The notes under the pieces are model-generated. The model did not search any database. It worked only from the letters and a program-made list of their open reading frames with translations, and was not told the DNA's origin. Of a stretch of DNA of 64,000 bases, positions 12,401 through 24,187 are shown piece after piece; the stretch's first letter is position 1, and each line of letters starts with the position of its first letter. The DNA is from Eutreptiella sp. 'Long Island Sound 2002' (taxonomy: Eukaryota; Euglenozoa; Euglenophyceae; Eutreptiales; Eutreptiaceae). The DNA lies in contig OZ038385.1 in assembly GCA_964036045.1 (NCBI GenBank), positions 55,877,919-55,941,918 on the forward strand, written 5' to 3'. The position numbers and the translations under genes are program-made.

Positions 12401-15400
12401 CCCCAGTGGAGTGACGCGCAGTCTCTGGCGCAGATAGATAATCTGCTGAAATACATCGAGCGCGAGTTCCTGCGCAACAGTCAGCTCGTGGTACTGAAAA
12501 GCATTTTTGCTGGCATGCAGGATTTGGGTTATGATGCCTACAACGCCTGTCTGTCGTACCATAAGGTGCAATATAAGGTGTGAAAGCTCTTGTGCAGATG
12601 TCCATGCCCCACAGGTTCCAGCAGTCCATCGCCGTGCAGCTGGCCCGACACAACGGTGCCTGCCCAAGTCAACCAAAACATCTTGATGTTTTGATTGGTG
12701 GTGATCGGATCAGAGCACTGCTTGCTTCTTCTGCAATACTCATACTGCTTTCCCTGTGTGTGGGTGCATATGCGGGTCTGGACGTCCCAATGCTTGGGCC
12801 CTACCCTACACTCACCATGATTGTGATTTGACATGCCCTTCCTGGGTCCAGAAAATGAGCCAAACCTCAACAATGGTAGCCCAGCCCATTGATGCCAGGT
12901 GTCTTATGTAAACCGCCCAATTTTGGCCATTTTTTAGCCCGAAACAGGCAACCCACGAGAAACAGTGTGCAGCGCTTCCTGTTTGCAGCAGTGTCTCAAG
13001 AAAAAAGCCCACCATTACTTTAAGCGTCCAAAGGGGTCCAAGATCACATTCAGAAAAATATAGAAATCCCCTACCCAATATTAACAAGGTTTGCATGAGT
13101 TGTAAAACGGTCAAACAGGTTACAAATATCAGTTTGTGAACGTTCGGTCCCATAAATGGGGAATAATACACCAGAAATGTGTTTCTAAAAAGTGGCCCTA
13201 AGGCTCCCAATGCTAAACGGACGTCACCAGGGCTGTTTGACCCCTTTTGGCCTGTAAGACATGCCCATAACGCCCTAACAGTGGGCCATCTTGGCCCCAC
13301 CAATGAGTCAAATGTGGGGCAAAATTTGTTCCAGAGTAAGCTTCAATCGTTGGAATGTTCAAATATGGCTCAATTCTGGTTCTGAGTGATTTGTGGCCAA
13401 AATGTGTAGATCCTGGTCTGCATCGGCCAGGTTTTTGGCAATGCTTATCAGATTGTGGGATTCGAGCCTCAAACAAGTGTTACCGACACAAGCAAAAAGC
13501 GGGTTCTGTGACAGGCCCAATTTTTTTTTTTGCAGCTATGTGAAGCCAGTGAGTAGTCACCTTGGATCTGTGAGCAGCCACATGGCTCCGAAATGTCCCC
13601 TGGCCACCTTTGGCCCTGCGCTCGCAGTTTTTTGTGTGTGTGCCCATGCCCACACCCCACGCCACATCGCCCGTGCAGGGGGTCCAGACCCAGCGCATGT
13701 TCGCGCTCTTCGACCATTTGGAAGGCATGAAGACGCAGATGATCGACGCATTCAAGGATTGCTTGGAAAAGATCCTGCAGCCGCCGCCGCTGGAGGACAA
13801 GAAGAGCTCTTTCTTCTTCTCTAGCTCAACCCACAAGGAGAAAGGAACGAAGGAAGGCCGAAGGGGCCCGGAGCAACCGGCCAGCAATCTGCGGGAACAC
13901 ATTGAGAAGCAAGTGGCCAATCTGACCGCAACCCTTGGCCACCGCTCTGGTCTGGAGAACATTACATCATTTTTCAAAAAGGTGTGCCGCACGAAACCCC
14001 CATTCCATTCAATGTTTTCCCCCTGTTCAACAAGTGATACCCCACCCCCATCCCTTCCAGTCAAACCCTGACACACGCCACGCCCACTTTTGCCCTCCTG
14101 CCTTTTAGCGGCCCTTCCACTTGTTGGCAAAAAAACTGGCCCAACCCACCCACCGACCTCTTCACCCACCCACCCACCCCCTGCGGGGGGGTCTGGCATG
14201 ACAAATTGCTTTCTGCAGCTGGCGGCGCCTATTGGCCTCTCGCCATTTACCCTTGCCCTTTCCTTGAACCCTTTCCCTTTGTAGGCGGCGGCACCCATTG
14301 GCCTCTCACCCCTTTATGCCCTCCCTCTCCCCCTGCCTGGCCTTCGCCTCCCTACACCCCCTTCAGCCGTGGGACTGTCCCTGTTTCACTGCTCTGTGTC
14401 GGATCCACACGCAGGAGAGCAACGGCCCTCGCCACTGGCCAGGTGCCTCCAGGCGGACACCCCATACCAGCGGTGCGGGACCCCTCCCCAACGGCCGCTT
14501 TTGGGCCCCAGGATGTCCAACTGCGGGGTCATTTCCCCCACGGAAGCACCTTCAACCTGCCCTTTCTCGCGCTCAGTCCTCCCTGTGGCGAGCGCATCCT
14601 GTGTGCACCCAACCCCCTGCCCTCCCCCATGGGTCCGTGGTGTGTATCGTGTGCCCATTCCCTCGCGTAGCATGGGTGCCAGCAGGGGTGATGGGTGGGG
14701 GGTGGTGCGGAAGTGGGGTGATGGGTGGGGATTGCTGTTGTAGTAGGAGTTTCGGGTTGGGCTACTTGCATCCGCTGGCCCACCTCCTCCAACATGCGGG
14801 GGGGGCACTCAGCAATGGCCTGCCGCCAAACCACTGCACCCACACATGAGCAGGAGCGTAGCCAGTGCCCAGGAGTGCTTGCACAAATAGGACGGAGCCA
14901 ACCTGTTCTTGGGAGTGCCCCCATGCTGCTGTGGACAAAGGAGTTTGTACTCCTCCACATGCATCTGTTTTCTTGCTTTGCATGGTCAATACCGCATGTT
15001 GTGCCGAAAGGTTGTACTATACATGGCACCACTGGTAGTGCCCTAGCATCCAAGGAGCAATGGTTGTGCAAGTTTTTAGTGCCCAATGTAGGTTTGTAAC
15101 AAACATTTCAATCATTTACAGACCATTGCTTTCCTTGGCACGTTCAACGTCGATGAAAAAAGTACGTTTTGATTTACCTTGGGAAGCACAGGGGAGATAA
15201 AGGGAGGATCCTGTTATTTTTCAAGGGGACCAAGAGGGCCAAGGGTTTTTTGGGGCATCTACCACACCTAGCCGTAACTCCCAGTGTATGTCAGTGTGGC
15301 CCCAACAGGGGATATCTTGCCAAATCCATGCTCTCTCTGAGTGTGGTGGACTGGGTGGAGGTTGGACGAAGGTTGCGAGGGGTTGGACAGAGGTCGGATG

Positions 15401-18400
15401 GGTGGAGGCTCAGGAGATGTTTTGTGGGTGTTGGGTGGATGCGATGGAGCTTGCGTGGCACACTGGTTGAGCTTGGGCGAAGGTTGGGTGAAGATTAGAC
15501 GGAGGTTTGGTGGAGTTTGACCAGGCGTTGGCCCTCTGGCCGTCACATGTTAGGAGGGTGTAACATTGTTTCTCTTGATCAGTCCACAACGCGGCAGGCG
15601 GTGGCAACCCCTTGATTTCCTGAAATGGCATATGTCTCAGGATTTTTGGAAGGAGGAGTCATTTCAGAATCAGATGCTGGAGGCGTTGAGGCCTAGCATC
15701 AAGTCCTACATCGTCTGTGCTGTGGAGGACATCTTGAAAAGCATCTGCTTGTCTTTTTTGCAGCTTTGCAGGTGTGCCCATGCATATGTGGAATATTTCA
15801 GGTGGGGGACCTGGAACCCCCCCAGACCTTATTTTTAAGACCCCAAAACCTGCGCCCATAGGGGGGCAGCAGCTCTTCGCTCAACAGCAGGGCCGGCAAC
15901 AAGATTACAGGTGGTTGGGTGTTTTGTGAGGTTCATTAATGCGTCTGCCAGAATCATATTGCCAGATGTTCAGATCAAGGCGCCGTGCCAAAGCACCCAG
16001 GGCAATTTGGAGGTATCTTGGTTTGGGAATCCCACTGTTTTCCTTTTAATGCGGGATTTTTTCGTCCTTTGATTGGCGCCTTACGATGAGGGTTCCTAAG
16101 TGTGGGGCCGAAAGTTTCCCCTGCAAATTTATTTTTGTATATGGTCTTGGGCCGGAGTGCCTTTCTCCATCCTACACACCAACAAAAAGAGCATGGTTAC
16201 TTATGGCTATGTATCCTCTTCCATATTGGGGCTGCCTGCCTCGAAGCCCAAATGTACCCGAGGATGCATTGTTCTCATTGGACCATGCTCTTTGGCACCA
16301 TTTGGTTCCCCCCCTTCTTTTGCGTGCGCTGATTGCAAGCACAGCCGTCATACAATTCGTTGCATTCCATACTGCCCAATTTTACAATGCCCGTTGCGCA
16401 AGCGCCTCCCATGAGCACTGTGAGGGAACCTTCGAGTTTGGAACCTCTACACTAAAATTGACAAATACACTTTCGCGCATGATTTATGTACAGTCCATGG
16501 GGCATGTTCATTGCTCGACAGTGATGCGGCAGGTTGACAAGAAGGATGTAAAATCTTTCCACCAGATTGAATTCCCCTTTGGTTTTGCACTGTGACAAGA
16601 AAGCGCACTCAAGTGCATGCATTGGGAGGGTGTGGTTTCAATTTAATCACCGTTGAGAGTCTATCTTGTGGTAGAGCCCACCGTGCTGAGAACACACTTG
16701 AAGAGGTTGAGGTTGAACCCTCCTTGAAGCCATGTTACCCCCAATACCATTGAATGTGCAGGCGATGTGGTGCATGTGCACGGAGAATGTGCATGAGGTT
16801 CACACGGGCTATTGAAAGGAGTTTTAGGGGTCTTTCGAAGCCTCCAAACAGTTGTATTGATCATCATTTTATTACCATGACGGTCAATACACTGCGCTCT
16901 CGTCATTTCAATGCAGGCGAATCTGCGACGAATTTGGGCTTTGGGATATTGTGCATGCCGTGGAACGGCCATTTTGGGCAAAACCGATGGGATGAGCTGT
17001 ATGGGCGCGCTTTGCCTCCACCCTTTGGCCACCTAATCCACATTTTGAAGATTTGAACAATCGTAGCAGTGCAATCTATGGCACAAAGAAACCACGGGTC
17101 TTCTGCGCAGTCCCTTGAAAAAAAAAAGGCCACAACACCAAGCTAAACCAGCACTGGTCACCTTCAGACGTCCATAGTGTTGAATTTTTGGGAGGCACGA
17201 CACAATATTTGCGACCGATTTTTGGGAGGCACGACACAATATTTGCGACCGCAATTCTCCACATGGCTCATCAAGTGCATGATGACATAACTTGTCGCCA
17301 AACGATGCCGTGGTGCCCATATCATTCCACAAACTTCCCTCAACAGCACGAGGCAAATTTTGTTTTCCCGGAAAGGGCTCTCATAATACTGTCACACCTG
17401 CATTGCGTGCCACAAAATGCTTGGGTGGGGGATGCGTGGTTTTGTTGAAGAGTTCGCACCCCAGGTAGAAAATCCTCTCTGACCTCTTGGGACCTGATCA
17501 ACCTTCACGCTTGCCAAGGGCCGAGATCCTGCAGAATGCTGTGAACAGTTTGGATGCCGAGACCTTTGCAGAATTGTCTGAGTCGCTGAACAACCTGACA
17601 CATGCACATAAGAAGGGCACGGCTGCCTCCAATTTGGGCAACCTTCTGGGGGCCCAGAATGCAGCACTCATGGGGGTCGCCACCCAAGCGGTTGATAAAC
17701 TGGCCTCCCAAGCCACGTCTCGGGCCCTCTTCATGGTTGCACGCTTCAATCCCATGTGGGGCAGGTTTGTGTGTGTGCGGGCGTGCGTGCATTTGTGTGT
17801 AGCGCGCGCGCGCGTGCATGCATCTACTCTGCTCTGGCTGTTGGTTGTTGATTGGATGGTGAGAAAGGTGGCACCTCAGTGAGGGAGAGGAGGACGTTGA
17901 GTGAACCAAGAGTGTGCATGCATGCATGCATGCCTGTTGTGTTCGTGTGTGTGTGTGGTTCTGGTGTGCGTGGCTGGCATGCATGCATGCATGCACTTGC
18001 ATTTGCATGAGTTATTGATGGCCACTACTTCAGGTGATTATTGGAATGGTATCAAAATTGTGGTAGAGGGCGCACAAGGACGGCTGGCAGAGCCAGCTAC
18101 TGGGCTCATGGATCTGCCACCTAATGCATCAACACAACTGTCCACAGCCCAATAGCTCTTGCTAGGAACATGCCCCAGCCCCCCACAAGGGGCAGCCCAA
18201 CCACGATAACCAAAAGCGCAGAAAGACAGCCAGCCCAGAATCACAGCCCAATACCAATCCTCCACAATTTCCCAACCGTCTTCAACCGTTATATGACGTT
18301 ACATGACATTTTTCCAGAGCCACTGCACGTCTGTGTGTATGCCCCAGTGGCATGCCGGTGGGTTGAGTTCAGATGTCCCTATTGCAACCTGGCGGTCGCC

Positions 18401-20963
18401 ACACCTGTAAGGTTCCAGGGTGCACAGTGCGTTTGGACACTGCTTTGCAGATCCTCTGCTGGACAAAGAGTGGCTCTTGCGGTGACAGAGCAACTGGGCA
18501 ACAACTCGTCGCATTTTTACATTGAAACCCGTGAGATTGCACTGCGCTTACTTGACGACATCACACGGTCTGTGAAGGTGGGAATCCAGGACTACTACCG
18601 GACCATCAATGCTGACGTGGTCCTGCAGCGGCACCCACAGTTGAACACTCTGCATCAGGTCTCGCTCCTTCTCCTGGTCCTTCCTTCTTCGCTCCCTTTC
18701 TCCCTCGCTGGCACCCTTTCCGTGCCTGATTCTCACCCTGGCTTCCTTGCTGCTGGCTGTGCTCTCAACGGGTCACTCGCTTGTTCGCTCCTTCCGTTGC
18801 CCACTCAACAGTGTGCCAGCCGGCTCCCTCACCCTCATAGGGTGCAGCATGCCACAATGCTGTATGCCACCGCCTCACATGTTATTGCAGGCTGGCGCCA
18901 TTTCAGCCAGCCAACACGGCCAGGAAGGAGATTCAAGGCAGGAGGGCAGAGGGCCAACCAGGCTGTTGCTCAGTGTGGCGGACCCCGTGGGGTGGGGGGG
19001 GGCAGGTCAGAGGCGAAAAAAGTTTTTGTACCAAAAATCAGCCTCAATTTCCAGCCTCCTTAATAAATTTCGTCTTTCCCGGTGGGTGGGTGGGTGGGTC
19101 GCCCCCCCCCCCCCCCCCGGGTTCTGACTGACAGCTACTGATTGTGATTGTCTGACTAACTGTCGTCAGACATGATATTCTGTTTTCTGTTTCAGACACA
19201 GTGTGTGTCTTGAGGTTTAACCAGGCTTGGCATCGAGAATAAAGATGCATTTATGCCTTGCTGTGGAGTGCATTACCGTCACTTCACTGTTTTGCTAGGC
19301 AACACCTATTGCAGTGGTTTGTGTTCCCCATCTGTCACACACACGTTCTTGCATTGCTTTCCCATTATTTCGAATCTGTCACCTGTATGTATTGTGTGAT
19401 ATTCTCCCTCCAAAGGCGGTGTACAGGATGTCGTGTCCCTTTTTCAGACCCAAGATGTTTTCTCCCGTTGACCGTGTATGGTACCACTCAGCGCACTTGG
19501 TGCACATGTGTTGGCCACTGTTGTGGGGCCTTCAAAGCAAAGCCAGCCCCCAAACGGGCTGGTCGGGTTGCGCAACCGGGCGCTGAACTGGTTGCCAAAC
19601 CAGCCTCATGCTCCAGTGCCTCCTCCTCCTCAGCTGGTGCCACACACCCTGTGCCCGTTCTGCAAACTGAACGTGTGCAACAGTTCAAAGTGTGCTATTT
19701 TCGTACCCATTTTCTTTACCGTTCCTTTAGACATTAATGGAAAAGTCGCTTCACTTGTGTTCTGTTTGCTTGCATCAGTGGAGGGTACCACGGTTTGCCT
19801 TGAAATACCCTTGCAATCCCCCCCCCCCCCAGGGGGGCGACCGTCACTTGGCACCCCCTGAGAGGGAGACCGTCGCGCGCTATGAGGGGAGATTTCAAGG
19901 GGGGGGGGGGGGGGATGGTACCGCTGGTTTAGGTCGAAACGGACAGCCAGCAGGCCGAGCCGACAATGCTCACATAGACATCCAAGGCAGGGGGTAGCCC
20001 AGACGGCACACGGCCAGCATGGTGATCCAAGGCAGGAGTGTATGACTGGTTGGGCCCAGGCTGATCCCGGGGGGGGGGGTGAGACCTAATTAAAAAAACA
20101 GACAAGCGCAAACCAGAGGCCCAGAAGACTTGCGGGCATGCTGGAATAGCCCGAAGCCCCCCCACGCTCCCTCCCTGCCTCCCTCGCAGGTGTTGGAGAG
20201 CACGGCAGAGATTTCAGAAGAAATCAATCGCTTGGAGGGAATACTCAATGAAGAGGCCAATGCTGCAGAGGTTCAACAAGAGAAGGTTGACGGAGATGCT
20301 GCCCAGCAAAAAGCGGACGGAGCCCCCTGCAAGAAGGACGAGGCGCAGCGGGCAGCAGTGTTGGAGCAAAAAGCGGCCACCGGTGCCTCCAGCAAGGCCC
20401 ACACGCCAGAGGAGACACAAAGAGCGGAGGAGCGTGCCACCTCCGCGGCCAAGCGGAGTGTACCAGAGGCCATGCAGGCGCCGGAGGTCGAGCAGCCGAA
20501 GGGCGATGCGAGACTCGAGCCCAAAACCTGCGACCTGAGGGCGCCGAGCCAGGACGGGAAGGTGGAGATGCCACAGCAGCCGGGGCCGGGGGCTGGCGTC
20601 GGCAGTCTGCAGAACTCGGTCCACGGGAGTCACAGAGAGCCCTCGGGGCTGGGGCAGGGGGCTAACGGGGCCCCATCTGCCAATCTACGCAACGTCGCGC
20701 GCGATACCAATGCCACGCCATCGCATGACAGGCAGGCAGGCCCCACGGCAGAGGCCCCTAAGACGCCAGAGCCGGGGCTGGAGGCGGTTCCGACGGCCCA
20801 GAAACAGAATCCAGAGCCAGAGCCGGAGCCTGTCCCCCAGGCCGGGGTAAAGGACAGCACTGCAGATGCTGCACGTCGGGCCGCCCAGGCTGCGCAAGAT
20901 GCTGCTATGGCGGCAGTGATGGCCCTAGGGGACGACAACGACACGTCATCAGAGGAGGACTAA
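9414..20963 (+). CDS. Dynamin-superfamily large GTPase, nine exons, possible organelle presequence
   Basis: Exons: 9414-9526, 9597-10090, 11559-11818, 12116-12577, 13679-13981, 15641-15771, 17519-17764, 18451-18658, 20190-20963; all introns are GT-AG and all phases match, giving about 996 residues. Motifs: P-loop GATKAGKS (about 130-137), G2 threonines in STTSLKF (about 167), G3 DSPG (274-277), and a G4-like TCYD (337-340) in place of N/TKxD. The middle and C-terminal exons are mainly helical, as expected for the stalk of a dynamin-like protein; the last exon starts with a coiled coil and ends in a low-complexity Ala/Glu/Pro tail with an acidic end. The first 38 residues are rich in Ser, Thr and basic residues with no acidic ones, like a plastid or mitochondrial presequence. 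An in-frame stop precedes the ATG. The family is known for GTP-driven membrane fission or fusion; the organelle role is inference. A small exon near 12598-12660 may be missed. Confidence 0.8.
9527..9596 (+). other. 70-nt intron with canonical branch-site-like sequence
   Basis: This is the shortest intron of the GTPase gene. It has donor CCAAG|GTTGTT, acceptor TTTCGTGTAACAG and an internal GTGCTAAC that matches a classical branch-point consensus. Removing it joins the presequence frame to the GTPase frame in phase 2; without removal the presequence frame meets a stop codon. It therefore decides the protein's N terminus. Confidence 0.55.
10093..10122 (+). repeat. Interstitial telomere-like TTTTAGGG tract
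   Basis: Directly after the donor site of the second GTPase intron the sequence reads as consecutive TTTTAGGG units plus one TTTAG variant. TTTTAGGG is the telomere repeat of some green algae. The tract is too short to be a telomere and lies inside a gene, so it is an interstitial copy or a coincidence. Confidence 0.4.
10540..11240 (-). pseudogene. Decayed mobile-element coding sequence inside a GTPase intron
   Basis: The minus strand carries one frame (about 11212 down to 10626) that reads as ordinary protein, including DKDHGDRFISRPSS and PETEEPKDEG, but is interrupted by several stop codons. It lies wholly inside the 10091-11558 intron. The compositional change from the flanking exons and the broken frame fit an old transposon insertion; I cannot name the family. 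Confidence 0.3.
16050..17510. other. Intron content: long non-conserved open frame and a perfect 34-bp duplication
   Basis: The 15772-17518 intron of the GTPase gene contains a plus-strand open frame of 169 codons (16086-16595) without recognisable motifs or splice sites that fit the host gene. At 17184-17251 a perfect 34-bp sequence occurs twice head to tail. The open frame may be an inserted relic. Confidence 0.4.
19130..19290 (+). repeat. Dispersed repeat with AATAAA-bearing core (copy 1)
   Basis: The core GAATAAAGATGCATTTATGC followed by a GTGGAGTGCATTACC block also occurs, inverted, at about 32530-32605 and partly at about 31490-31530. A poly-C run precedes it here and a matching poly-G run flanks the inverted copy. 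The AATAAA hexamer and the conserved block suggest the tail of a SINE or other retroposed transcript. It sits in the last intron of the GTPase gene. Confidence 0.5.
19540..19700 (+). other. Pro/Ala/Lys-rich coding-like module in an intron
   Basis: One plus frame reads a Lys/Pro/Ala-rich stretch (KPAPKRAGR), a Ser-rich linker and then RVQQFKVCYF. The same order (KPAP-rich, Ser/Ala linker, VQLFxMxY) occurs at 51295-51411 and 52020-52170. It lies in the last GTPase intron and cannot be joined to that gene in phase. It may be a fragment copied from another gene or from a mobile element. Confidence 0.3.
19795..20125. repeat. Poly-C / CCGTCACTTGG repeat copy and TTAATTAGGTC repeat edge
   Basis: At 19800-19915 the sequence repeats the order seen at 2405-2490: CCCTTGCAATC, a C run, CCGTCACTTGG, GTCGCGC and a G run. 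At 20070-20125 a G run is followed by GACCTAATTAAAAAAACAGA and GCAAACCAGAGG, which recur at 32505-32545 beside the AATAAA repeat. Two dispersed families therefore meet in this intron, 65 bp upstream of the last exon. Confidence 0.5.
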
Positions 20964-21520
20964 GCGATGCGCAGTCCTCTGCAGAACTTTTTGCACCGGT
21001 GGGGGGCTGGGTCGCGGAGGAAGGTAGTGCATTTGTGTTGACTGGCACCTGAATGTAAGGGTCGGCAGTGCTGTTAGTCAGGGGTGCACTGTGCACTGTG
21101 CCCATGAGTTGGATGACTCTGGAGGATGTTGAGGGGCGAGGGGAGGGGTGCGGATGCTGTGTTCAGATCCTCCCTCTGAATGCAAGCAAGTGCAAAACAG
21201 AATGCAACCAGCCCCCACCCTTCGTCACCCAGCAGTGTGCACAACCCATGCATGCATGCCTCCCACTCGCCTCAGACATTGGTGGTGGGCGCCACGCCTG
21301 AAAACCGAAGGGTGGCATGGTGTGGGTAACACCACTGCAGCTCCACACGCAGAATCCGCTGCTTTCCCTTTTCGCGCTTTTATCTCGCCCTTCCCTCATT
21401 ATCTTGTCTCGCATGACAGTATTCACAGGTGGTGATTTCGGATTCTGCAGTGTCCTAGGCCTGGGGGTTCTGGGCGTAATACCCAGGGCCGGCACCGGAA
21501 TACCTCTCTCTCTCTCTCTC

Positions 21521-21630
21521 ACTTACGACCAACTATGGTTGGTCATCTAGAACTCCTGAGTTAAGCAGGGATCATCTGTGTTCAAAGCTTTGGGCAGTGA
21601 GGGTTGTTGCCCGTCGTTGGTATACGGCGC
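21521..21630 (+). rRNA. 5S rRNA-like sequence (gene, pseudogene or 5S-derived SINE)
   Basis: The sequence starts CTTACGACCA, like the 5' end of eukaryotic 5S rRNA, and contains AGAACTCCTGAGTTAAGC at the position of the universal AGAACTCCGNAGTTAAGC element, then GGGCAGTGA and a GTATACG end. The length of about 105-110 nt is close to 5S. The middle and 3' parts fit poorly and I could not confirm closing of helix I, so a pseudogene or a 5S-derived SINE head is as likely. A (TC)n tract precedes it. Confidence 0.33.
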
Positions 21631-22804
21631 CGTCTTGTCCCAGATACAGCAGATGTATGCACTGCATTACTTTGACACCAATGTCCATTTGGTCTGTCCT
21701 TTGGTGGTGCCTTCAAGGGATGTTCTGGTCACCGACAGGCTGCGGCGGGGTTCTTCGGTTCTCACACAAAACAATCCGCACTAACCTGTGAATGCGTGCC
21801 TCAAATTTCGGTCAGTGGGAGTGAACAGCATTTTTTTAATAGATAACAGTCTTGGAGACTTTACGTGGTGTGCTCCACAGAGAATCCTTCCACCGTCACC
21901 ACCCAAACGCTGAATATGCACGCAGACATACCTGGCTGTCAACGCGTTCGATCCTACGAGTGTGGGAAGGGGCCCGTGGTTCCCACTTTGCTTCCGCGCA
22001 TACTTTTTCCCAGACGCATCACCTTTGCCTCAAATGAAGTCTGATGTCCCGCAATGTATTACACGCCGAAGCAGTGACTGCAAGTGCCTTTTCCTGACCT
22101 TTGGGCCAAGGAACCTCATTTGAACAGGGAGGGGGATTGCGCAGGGAGGTCGGGGAGGGGGAGCTTCTTCCCTCAAACGGCTCAAACGTCCTCCCTCCTT
22201 GACCACCGGTTCCTCAGGCTTGCTCCCGCCCCCCCAGCCCCCAGGAGTGCGAAGGCAGCTGTGACCAGGTCGGTGCTGCACATCCCTAACCCATGGCCCT
22301 CTGCACATTGAACTGTAGGTGCGGGCCCATCCTGACCCCTGACCAAATGATGTATCCTGGGTACTGTAGTGAGTGAAGGGTAGAAGGGTAGGTTTTATGG
22401 ACAGCACACAATCTGAAGGTGCGATACCTCAGACGATCTGGATTGTTTGGTTCCTCTGGCCCAGAGGGGACTGTGCGGACCTTCACAGGGCGAAAGGCAG
22501 CAGCAATATGAGGGCGTTTGTGTGAAAACAGCCAGGACGTGTTACCGGAGAGGCTGAGTACTCTGTAAGTAAGGAGTCAAATTGTTTTGCCCTGACAATT
22601 ACGGTCCTCTGCACACACAACTCACACTATGCAAACTACACTAATCACTCATACTCTGCAAACCAGATTGGCTGCGCCTACTACAATGCTGAACGCAGGG
22701 CGCCCGGTTGTGCAGATTCACCACCAACACTGCCGTACACCACCTAAATGGTGTGGGTGCCTCACAACTGCCCTCCAAACCCCAAATCAATTTTTTCGCT
22801 GCTA

Positions 22805-22955
22805 CTACTCTTGAGCAGAGCTCCGCACACTTGACCCTGTGCGTAGCAACAACATGGGCTGGAAGTCGGGAGCCCAAACCGTGATAAATCTGTCAACAAA
22901 TGGACTGTTGCGGCAGAGTGCCAGCATGGACAAGGGCTTCATACAGTGTCTTTTT
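22805..22955 (-). CDS. Candidate 3' exon, frame uncertain
   Basis: A strong acceptor (TTGCTTTTTTTGCAAG) at about 22955 is followed by two competing open frames on the minus strand. One runs about 48 codons to a stop at 22805; the other reads well (KTLYEALVHAGTLPQQ) but meets a TGA after 20 codons. Neither has a known domain. It may belong with the broken coding signals at 23.3-24.6 kb. Confidence 0.2.
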
Positions 22956-23302
22956 TCTTGCAAAAAAAGCAATCGTGTGTTCGCGTGTCGAAATGTGGGG
23001 GGTAATGAGTGATGCAGAGGACCCCTGCAGTCCATTTGAATGGGATTGAGGAAAGCGTAGAAGAATTGAAGTGCAGTGTGGTGGATGGCTGAGTGAGTGT
23101 GTTTGGGGAGTATTGATGTGGAAATATATCTGGGTGTTTTACTAATCCAAGGGAGAATGTTGAATGAAATGGATCTTTTCAGTGAGGGTGGGATGGCGTT
23201 GGGGTCGAGGTGGTGTGCGTAGGCAATCCATATGGCCAAAAAGTGTGTTGCTGAGAAAGCCTACATGGGCATCAACCCACACATAGGAGACTGAGATGTG
23301 CT

Positions 23303-24010
23303 TTAGAGCAGATTGAAGTATGTGTGCATCGCGTCCATTTGCGAGGGCATGGGTGAGGACATCTGAATAACAGTGTGGTTGACAAGAGGAAGGTGTGCTG
23401 AGGCAGTGTCCAAGGGAGTCTGTGATTGTGGGCTGGGTGTGCAGCGTTGGTCTAACTGGCCCAAGGGATACTCGACCACAACATACAAATTGAACTCATC
23501 TCTTTCATCAGACGACTCAGCAGGGGCTGCAGCAGAGAAAGCGTTCTGCACAAGGTGCCACTTTTTTGCTGCCGGTTTTGCTGTATCTGACTGCACTCAG
23601 GTTGCTGCAGCAGGTTCTGCAGGCTTCTAATCTATACAGGACACTGCAGCTTGTTTTGCTGAAGGCCCAGCATCCTGAACTTTGGAGCGAGGTTGACCCA
23701 GTCGCCTTTGAAGTTTGGCTGCTGGTTTAGGCAGAGCTCTTGTTGCCTCATGGGAAAGTGCAGCCTGCAGAAAGTTGTCTGAAATGAGAAAAGCTCAAAG
23801 GCAAAGATTCCATGGATCATCAAAAATGGCCCGATTGATTGCCCGACCACACGCTGGTACACATGCTTCAAACTTGGTTGCGGGCAGGTTTTCAGGGGTA
23901 ACAACAACATGAGGGGCAGTATGCGCTGACCTTGAATAAGGCACTCACGCTCACGTTGGATGGTTCTCAGCTCCATAGTTTCGCCGCTCCATGGCATGCC
24001 CCATTGCTTT
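23303..24010 (-). pseudogene. Broken minus-strand coding region, Ala/Pro/Lys-rich
   Basis: After a strong acceptor (CTTTTCTCATTTCAG, about 23773) one frame continues NFLQAALSHEATRALPKPAA and stays protein-like for about 150 codons, ending with an acidic stretch and VVVEYPLGQLDQ. It is interrupted by one TAG and one TGA at 23630 and 23600. If those stops lie in unrecognised introns the gene could be intact; as read, it is a pseudogene. The KPAA-rich part resembles the KPAP modules at 19.5 and 51-52 kb. Confidence 0.3.
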
Positions 24011-24187
24011 CTTCATTCCCTGCATTTACCTACGTGTGACGTCTGCTGCGCGTGCGCTGACCATGAGCGTGTATTGCATGCGCACTGACAGTGAGTGCCC
24101 TATGTGCATGCTGTTGACCAATGTGCCACAAGCCTACTGAGTTGTCGCCGGCAAATAACACACATCTATAAGGGTCACATGCTGCTT

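Noticed and set aside
12580-12831. Plus frame with a hydrophobic segment after GTPase exon 4
   Set aside because: Reaching it from exon 4 would need an intron of only 20-40 nt. The direct join to 13679 works in phase with good splice sites. A small extra exon is noted as possible but not called.
20214-20944. Minus-strand frames of 104-139 codons opposite the last GTPase exon
   Set aside because: They are shadows of the Ala/Glu/Pro-rich coding exon and lack splice support.
20190-20963. Separate small gene in the region of the last GTPase exon
   Set aside because: An acceptor in matching phase 0 joins it to the preceding exon, and its coiled-coil start continues the helical part of the GTPase protein.
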